Assembly (NCBI GenBank): GCA_013205335.1 | Contig: JABMNB010000298.1 | Coordinates: 1-19,085 of the forward strand | Reading direction: 5' to 3' | Length of the DNA: 19,085 nucleotides | DNA from: Rhodospirillales bacterium | GTDB lineage: Bacteria; Pseudomonadota; Alphaproteobacteria; Reyranellales; Reyranellaceae | In this document: positions 15,207-19,085 of the stretch, piece by piece | Position numbering within the stretch: position 1 is the stretch's first letter | Layout of the letters: every line of letters begins with the position of its first letter | The notes under the pieces: model-generated | Database searches by the model: none | Told to the model about the DNA's origin: nothing | The model's input: the letters and a program-made list of their open reading frames with translations, nothing else | Position numbers and translations under genes: made by a program

Positions 15207-15797
15207 TTGAAAACCACGGACAAAGCCAATCCCTGGCGAGTGCTTACAGAGACGACCGGCTACGACTGCCGGTACTTCTCGATACGCCACGATCAGGTGC
15301 AACTCCCGGAGGGAGAGCCACGCAGCTATCATAGTGTGCGGATGAAATATTACGGCGTCTGCATCGTGCCGGTCGATCAGGATGGCGGTGTCACCCTGGT
15401 GGGACAGTATCGCTATGTCCTGGATCGCTTCTCCTGGGAAATTCCCGGAGGAGGTGCCCGGGTGGGCGACGATCCTCTCACGGTCGCCCGTTCGGAACTG
15501 CGCGAGGAAACGGGCTGCACGGCTGAACATTGGCTCAAGGTCGTGGAGGGTGCCGTTTCGCCAGGGATCTCCACCGAGGCCACGCCGGCCTTTGTCGCGT
15601 GGGGACTGGATCGCGGCGCACCGCAACCAGATGCAAGCGAGCTTCTGTTTCGTCGACAGGTGCCTTTCGCCGATGCGGTCGAAATGGCTTTGAAGGGCGA
15701 GATTTCGAATCTGCCGGGGATCGCCGCCCTGCTGGGCATCGAAGTCCGGCGTCAACGCGGCGACCTGCCGCCCAGCCTCCTCGCCTTGTTGAAGTGA
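15207..15797 (+). CDS. Nudix hydrolase, ADP-ribose pyrophosphatase-like (TTG start)
   Basis: A 196-residue Nudix hydrolase. The fold is recognisable from VTLVGQYRYVLDRFSWEIPGGG, a phrase typical of ADP-ribose/nucleoside-diphosphate-sugar pyrophosphatases (QYR...WEIPGG). The Nudix box runs from Gly82 to Cys104. It departs from GX5EX7REUXEEXGU at two places: Asp88 replaces the first Glu, and Ser96 replaces the Arg of REU. The metal-binding glutamates Glu97, Glu100 and Glu101 are kept, so activity is plausible. The likely reaction is cleavage of a nucleoside diphosphate linked to another moiety, with Mg. It starts 25 bases after the truncated flavoprotein and probably once formed an operon with it. 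It ends 16 bases before the convergent dehydratase gene. Confidence 0.85.
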   Translation: MKTTDKANPWRVLTETTGYDCRYFSIRHDQVQLPEGEPRSYHSVRMKYYGVCIVPVDQDGGVTLVGQYRYVLDRFSWEIPGGGARVGDDPLTVARSELREETGCTAEHWLKVVEGAVSPGISTEATPAFVAWGLDRGAPQPDASELLFRRQVPFADAVEMALKGEISNLPGIAALLGIEVRRQRGDLPPSLLALLK

Positions 15798-15813
15798 GAA
15801 GGCTGCCTCGGCG

Positions 15814-16875
15814 TTATGTCGCGTCGTGCAGGCCGAGCCGCTCGCCGCGATAGGCGCCGCTCATCACGCGTTCCCACCAGCCGCGATTGTCCAGGAACCA
15901 GCGTACCGTGTCGCGCAGGCCGCTCTCGAAATCGTGGCGCGGCTGCCAGCCGAGCTCGGTCGAGATCTTCGAGGCGTCGATGGCGTAGCGGGCGTCGTGC
16001 CCCGGCCGGTCGGTCACGAACTTGATCAGCGATTCGTGCGGCCGATGGGCGGCGTCGGGCTGCATCTCGTCGAGCAGGCGGCAGATTCCGCGCACCACGT
16101 CGATGTTCCGGCGCTCGCTGTTGCCGCCGATGTTGTAGGTCTCTCCGGGCCGTCCCTTGCGCAGCACGAGGGTCAGCGCCTCGGCGTGGTCCTCGACGTG
16201 CAGCCAGTCGCGCACATTGTCGCCCTTGCCGTAGACCGGCAGGCTCTCGCCGCGCAGGGCACGGATGGTGACCAGCGGGATCAGCTTCTCGGGGAAATGA
16301 TAGGGGCCGTAATTGTTGGAGCAGTTGGTCGCCAGCGTCGGCAGCCCGTAGGTGTGATGCCAGGCGCGAACGAGATGATCGGACGCCGCCTTGCTGGCGG
16401 AATAGGGCGAGTTGGGCGCGTAGGGCGTGGCCTCGCTGAACAGGCCGGTGGCGCCCAGCGAGCCGAAGACTTCGTCGGTCGAGATGTGCTGGAAGCGGAA
16501 GCGGCCGCGCGCGGCCTCGTCGAGCGTGCGCCAATAGGCAAGCGCGGCCTCGAGCATCGTGAAGGTACCGTTGACATTGGTTTCGATGAACGGCGCGGCG
16601 CCGGTGATGGAGCGATCGACGTGGCTTTCCGCAGCCAGATGCAGGATCGCGTCGGGCTGGAATTCGGCCAGGACGGCGTCGATTCTCGCGCGGTCGCAGA
16701 TGTCGGTCCTGTAATGGCGGTGCCGGTTGCTGGTCTGCGCCTCGGCCAGCGATTCGAGATTGCCCGCGTAGGTCAGCTTGTCGACGTTGGCCACCGTCCA
16801 GTCGGTATCGCGGATGATGTGACGCACGACGGCCGAGCCAATGAACCCGGCTCCGCCGGTAACAAGAATTCTCAT
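15814..16875 (-). CDS. rfbB: dTDP-glucose 4,6-dehydratase
   Basis: A 353-residue extended short-chain dehydrogenase that converts dTDP-glucose to dTDP-4-keto-6-deoxyglucose, the second step of dTDP-rhamnose and related deoxysugar synthesis. The NAD-binding loop GGAGFIG is at 7-13, followed by LTYAGNLESL, ILHLAAESHVDRSI (78-90), the catalytic STDEVFG with Thr133, Asp134 and Glu135, and YSASK with Tyr158 and Lys162. NNYGPYHFPEKLIPL and the VYGKGDNVRDWLHVEDH block are diagnostic of RfbB/RmlB rather than other epimerases. Length is normal. None of the partner genes rmlA, rmlC or rmlD is adjacent within the window, which is unusual since they generally cluster. Confidence 0.96.
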   Translation of the reverse strand: MRILVTGGAGFIGSAVVRHIIRDTDWTVANVDKLTYAGNLESLAEAQTSNRHRHYRTDICDRARIDAVLAEFQPDAILHLAAESHVDRSITGAAPFIETNVNGTFTMLEAALAYWRTLDEAARGRFRFQHISTDEVFGSLGATGLFSEATPYAPNSPYSASKAASDHLVRAWHHTYGLPTLATNCSNNYGPYHFPEKLIPLVTIRALRGESLPVYGKGDNVRDWLHVEDHAEALTLVLRKGRPGETYNIGGNSERRNIDVVRGICRLLDEMQPDAAHRPHESLIKFVTDRPGHDARYAIDASKISTELGWQPRHDFESGLRDTVRWFLDNRGWWERVMSGAYRGERLGLHDAT

Positions 16876-16889
16876 GGAGCCATTACGAA

Positions 16890-16904
16890 GCGAGCAGGGC
16901 TCGC
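16890..16904. repeat. Short inverted repeat in the rfbB leader
   Basis: GCGAGC (16890-16895) and GCTCGC (16899-16904) form a perfect six-base stem with a three-base loop, starting 15 bases upstream of the rfbB start codon. It could affect translation or be fortuitous in GC-rich DNA. Confidence 0.4.
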
Positions 16905-16975
16905 CCCTCCTTGCGTCAGGGAATGCCCGAAATCCGCGGACTTATCCCTACCTACCATATGTTCCGGTTCGATTT

Positions 16976-17031
16976 CTAACCCCCTGCCGAGGGTGGCATG
17001 GGAGCGAGCAGGACGATCGAAAGGGGGCTAG
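16976..17031. repeat. Imperfect inverted repeat in the yghU leader
   Basis: CTAACCCCCT (16976-16985) and AGGGGGCTAG (17022-17031) pair at nine of ten positions around a 36-base interval, ending 42 bases before the yghU start. Possible structured leader or regulator site; no function is evident. Confidence 0.35.
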
Positions 17032-17073
17032 GATGGCGCCATTCCCGAAGCTACATCACAGGATATTGGAAGC

Positions 17074-17949
17074 ATGAGCGACGCATCCGACTACACACCG
17101 CCCAAGGTCTGGACCTGGAACAAGGCCAGCGGAGGCAGGTTCGCCAACATCAACCGGCCGATCGCGGGCCCGACGAGCGAAAAGGAACTGCCGATCGGCA
17201 AGCACCCGCTGCAGCTCTATTCGCTGGGCACGCCGAATGGCCAGAAGGTCACCATCATGCTGGAGGAGTTGCTGGCGCTCGGTCACAAGGGCGCCGAATA
17301 CGACGCCTGGCTGATCAAGATCGGCGAGGGCGACCAGTTCGGCAGTGGCTTCGTCGCTGCCAACCCGAACTCCAAGATCCCGGCCCTGGTGGATCGCAGC
17401 GGACCCAACCCGGTGCGCGTTTTCGAATCGGGCGCGATCCTGCTCTATCTCGCGGAGAAGTTCGGCGCGCTCGTAGCGACGGAGAGCGCCAAGCGTGCGG
17501 AGTGCCTGTCGTGGCTGTTCTGGCAGATGGGCAGCGCGCCCTACCTCGGCGGTGGCTTCGGCCATTTCTACGCCTATGCGCCGACTAAAATCGAGTATGC
17601 CATCGACCGCTTCGCCATGGAGACGAAGCGGCAGCTCGATGTGCTCGACCGGCGGCTGGGCGAGAGCAAGTATCTGGCCGGCGACGACTACACGATCGCC
17701 GACATCGCGGTGTGGCCGTGGTACGGCGGCCTTGCCAAGGGCCTGCTGTACGGGGCGGGCGAGTTCCTGGCCGTGCATGAATACAAGAACGTCCAGCGCT
17801 GGGCCGACGCGATCGGCGAGCGTCCGGCGGTCCGACGCGGCCGCATCGTCAATCGCCTGCAGGGCGATCCAGCGAACCAGCTCCACGAACGTCACGACGC
17901 CAGCGACTTCGACCTGAAGACGCAGGACAAGGTCGCCGCCAAGGGCTAA
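17074..17949 (+). CDS. yghU: Glutathione-dependent disulfide-bond oxidoreductase (GST family, Nu class)
   Basis: A 291-residue glutathione-transferase-like enzyme closely resembling E. coli YghU over its whole length. Matching blocks include PPKVWTWNKASGG, FANINRPIAGPT, KHPLQLYSLGTPNGQKVTIM, DAWLIKIGEGDQF, NPNSKIPALVD, FESGAILLYLAEKFG, GGGFGHFYAYAPTKIEYAIDRF, DYTIADIAVWPWYG and the C-terminal LHERHDASDF. The N-terminal thioredoxin-like domain binds glutathione (TPNGQK and ESGA loops), and the helical domain follows. YghU-type enzymes act on disulfides and peroxides and bind two glutathiones (family knowledge). GGAA lies a few bases before the ATG. The gene stands alone, between divergent rfbB and a terminator-like hairpin. 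Confidence 0.95.
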   Translation: MSDASDYTPPKVWTWNKASGGRFANINRPIAGPTSEKELPIGKHPLQLYSLGTPNGQKVTIMLEELLALGHKGAEYDAWLIKIGEGDQFGSGFVAANPNSKIPALVDRSGPNPVRVFESGAILLYLAEKFGALVATESAKRAECLSWLFWQMGSAPYLGGGFGHFYAYAPTKIEYAIDRFAMETKRQLDVLDRRLGESKYLAGDDYTIADIAVWPWYGGLAKGLLYGAGEFLAVHEYKNVQRWADAIGERPAVRRGRIVNRLQGDPANQLHERHDASDFDLKTQDKVAAKG

Positions 17950-17964
17950 GGCGCCCTCGCTGTT

Positions 17965-18004
17965 TGCCGCCGCGATGTCGTCGAACGGCGACAGCGCGGC
18001 GGCA
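17965..18004. terminator. Strong hairpin between yghU and the asparaginase gene
   Basis: TGCCGCCGCG (17965-17974) pairs perfectly with CGCGGCGGCA (17995-18004). After one A-G mismatch the stem continues as TGTCG/CGACA (17976-17980 and 17989-17993) to a small loop. The 15 paired bases, mostly G-C, start 15 bases after the yghU stop. No T-tract follows on either side, so it may be a structured 3' end, a factor-assisted terminator or a protection element rather than a textbook intrinsic terminator. Confidence 0.6.
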
Positions 18005-18069
18005 CCGATCTTGCGTCAATTCGTTCGGAATTTCGGCAGCCGGGTAAGCGAACGAAGCAGGAGCATGGC

Positions 18070-19077
18070 ATGAGCAGCACGAACCGGCCCAAGGTGGCCT
18101 TCATCGGCACCGGCGGCACCATGGCCTCGCTGGGCATCCATCCGCTCGAACTGCAGGATTACGGCGTGCACGAGAACCGCATGCACGCCAGCCAGATCGT
18201 TGCCCGCTTTCCGGTGGTCGAGGAAATAGCCGAGGTGATCCCGGTCGATTTCCGCAACGTGCCCAGCCCCGAGATCTACTTCGCCGAATGGCAGGAACTC
18301 GCGGCGCTGTGCCATCGCGTCGTGGCCGAGCACCCCGACCTTTCCGGGATCGTGATCGGCCACGGCACGGCAACGCTCGAGGAGACGGCCTGGGTCCTGA
18401 ACCTGGTGCTGAAGGTCGAGGTGCCCGTGGTGGTGATCGGTTCGCAGCGGCCGGCGTCGGGCCTGTCGACCGATGCCGCAATCAATCTCGTGAACGGCGT
18501 GCGTACGGCCGCCAGTCCGCACAGCCGCGGCCGTGGCGTGCTGGTGCTGCTGAACGACGAGATCCAGGCGGCCCGCGAGGTCACAAAGACATCGAACTGG
18601 CGCATGCAGACGTTCCGCACGCCCGATTTCGGCATCCTGGGCCACGCCGATGCCGATCGCATCGCCTACTATCGCCGGCCCGAGCGCCGGCATATGCCCG
18701 ACACCGAATTCGACCTCACGGGGCTCGACGCCCTGCCGCGCGTCGACATCGCCTATGCCTATGCGGGCTCCGACGGCAGCGCGATGCGCGCCTTCATCGC
18801 CGCCGGGGCGAAGGGACTGGTTTCGGCTGGTTTCGCACCGGGCATGCCGCCGGCCGCCGACCTCGCAGCGATGGCCGACGCGGTCCGCCAGGGAATCGTC
18901 GTCGTGCAGTCCTCGCGCGCCGGCTCGGGCCGCATCCATCGCAGCAAGAAACTCGCGGATGCCGGTGTGCTCGCGGCGGACAATCTCAATCCCCAGAAGG
19001 CGCGACTGTTGCTGGGGCTGGCGCTCACCCGGACCTCCGATCCGGTGGAGATCGAGCGAATCTTCGCGACCTATTGA
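18070..19077 (+). CDS. Asparaginase/glutaminase-family protein with altered active site
   Basis: A 335-residue member of the bacterial L-asparaginase fold. The first motif, FIGTGGTMAS, carries the nucleophile Thr17, with a Tyr near residue 31 as in the mobile lid. The second motif reads GHGTATLEETAW (98-109): Thr100 is kept, but the usual Asp after it is Ala101. Lys173 in VTKTSN matches the catalytic lysine. The normal SQ pair that holds the substrate carboxylate appears as Ser66-Pro67. The C-terminal domain (YAYAGSDG, KGLVSAGF, VVVQSSRAGSGRI) is typical. CAGGAG at 18058-18063 is six bases before the ATG. There is no signal peptide, so it is cytosolic. The fold is clear, but the losses at substrate-contact positions suggest a different amide or acid as substrate. 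Confidence 0.85.
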   Translation: MSSTNRPKVAFIGTGGTMASLGIHPLELQDYGVHENRMHASQIVARFPVVEEIAEVIPVDFRNVPSPEIYFAEWQELAALCHRVVAEHPDLSGIVIGHGTATLEETAWVLNLVLKVEVPVVVIGSQRPASGLSTDAAINLVNGVRTAASPHSRGRGVLVLLNDEIQAAREVTKTSNWRMQTFRTPDFGILGHADADRIAYYRRPERRHMPDTEFDLTGLDALPRVDIAYAYAGSDGSAMRAFIAAGAKGLVSAGFAPGMPPAADLAAMADAVRQGIVVVQSSRAGSGRIHRSKKLADAGVLAADNLNPQKARLLLGLALTRTSDPVEIERIFATY

Positions 19078-19085
19078 TTGCCGGG

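Noticed and set aside
16961..17073. Possible riboswitch or small RNA in the yghU leader
   Set aside because: Only one imperfect ten-base inverted repeat is visible and no known riboswitch core could be recognised; kept as a low-confidence repeat only.

Overview
This is a GC-rich chromosomal stretch with dense genes and many ABC or TctC-type solute-binding importers. It also holds an alphaproteobacteria-style XRE regulator, an NnrU-family protein and a YghU-type glutathione enzyme. Together these suggest a free-living, metabolically versatile alphaproteobacterium (Rhizobiales/Hyphomicrobiales- or Reyranella-like). This is an inference from gene content; no rRNA or other taxonomic marker is present. 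I saw no tRNA, rRNA, CRISPR array, insertion sequence or phage gene.

Layout, left to right. 1-1664 is the 3' part of a polar amino-acid ABC importer operon (ATPase tail and two permeases). 1675-2500 carries, on the minus strand, an XRE regulator followed by a MliC-like lysozyme-inhibitor lipoprotein. 2693-3661 is an orphan TctC/Bug solute-binding protein. 3852-4226 (minus) is a small secreted Pro-rich protein. 4286-5752 is an APC amino-acid permease, which converges on and overlaps a benzoylformate-decarboxylase-like ThDP enzyme (5737-7338, minus). 7643-8098 is a YqaA-like membrane protein.

The most coherent unit is 8162-12321: a periplasmic binding protein, an ATPase, a permease and a cytosolic amidohydrolase with a histidine-rich tail. 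It is preceded by an excellent -24/-12 (sigma-54) promoter at 8110-8125. Together this looks like a nitrogen-responsive system that imports a small nitrogen-containing compound and hydrolyses or deaminates it. The substrate cannot be read from the sequence.

12318-14158 is a minus-strand group of small proteins (a DUF2628-like membrane protein, an NnrU-family protein, a small secreted protein and an unknown soluble protein). 14312-15181 is the C-terminal portion of an FAD/NAD(P)-binding protein that has lost its FAD-binding N-terminus, followed by a Nudix hydrolase (TTG start). 15814-16875 (minus) is an isolated dTDP-glucose 4,6-dehydratase. 17074-17949 is a YghU-type glutathione enzyme, ended by a strong hairpin. 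18070-19077 is an asparaginase-family protein whose second catalytic motif reads HGTAT rather than HGTDT.

Several starts were moved from the longest reading frame to sites supported by ribosome-binding sites, signal peptides or overlap geometry. Points most worth a second look: the sigma-54 importer/amidohydrolase cassette, the altered active sites in the ThDP enzyme and the asparaginase homologue, the 5'-truncated flavoprotein, and a G9 tract at the ribosome-binding position of the amino-acid permease.
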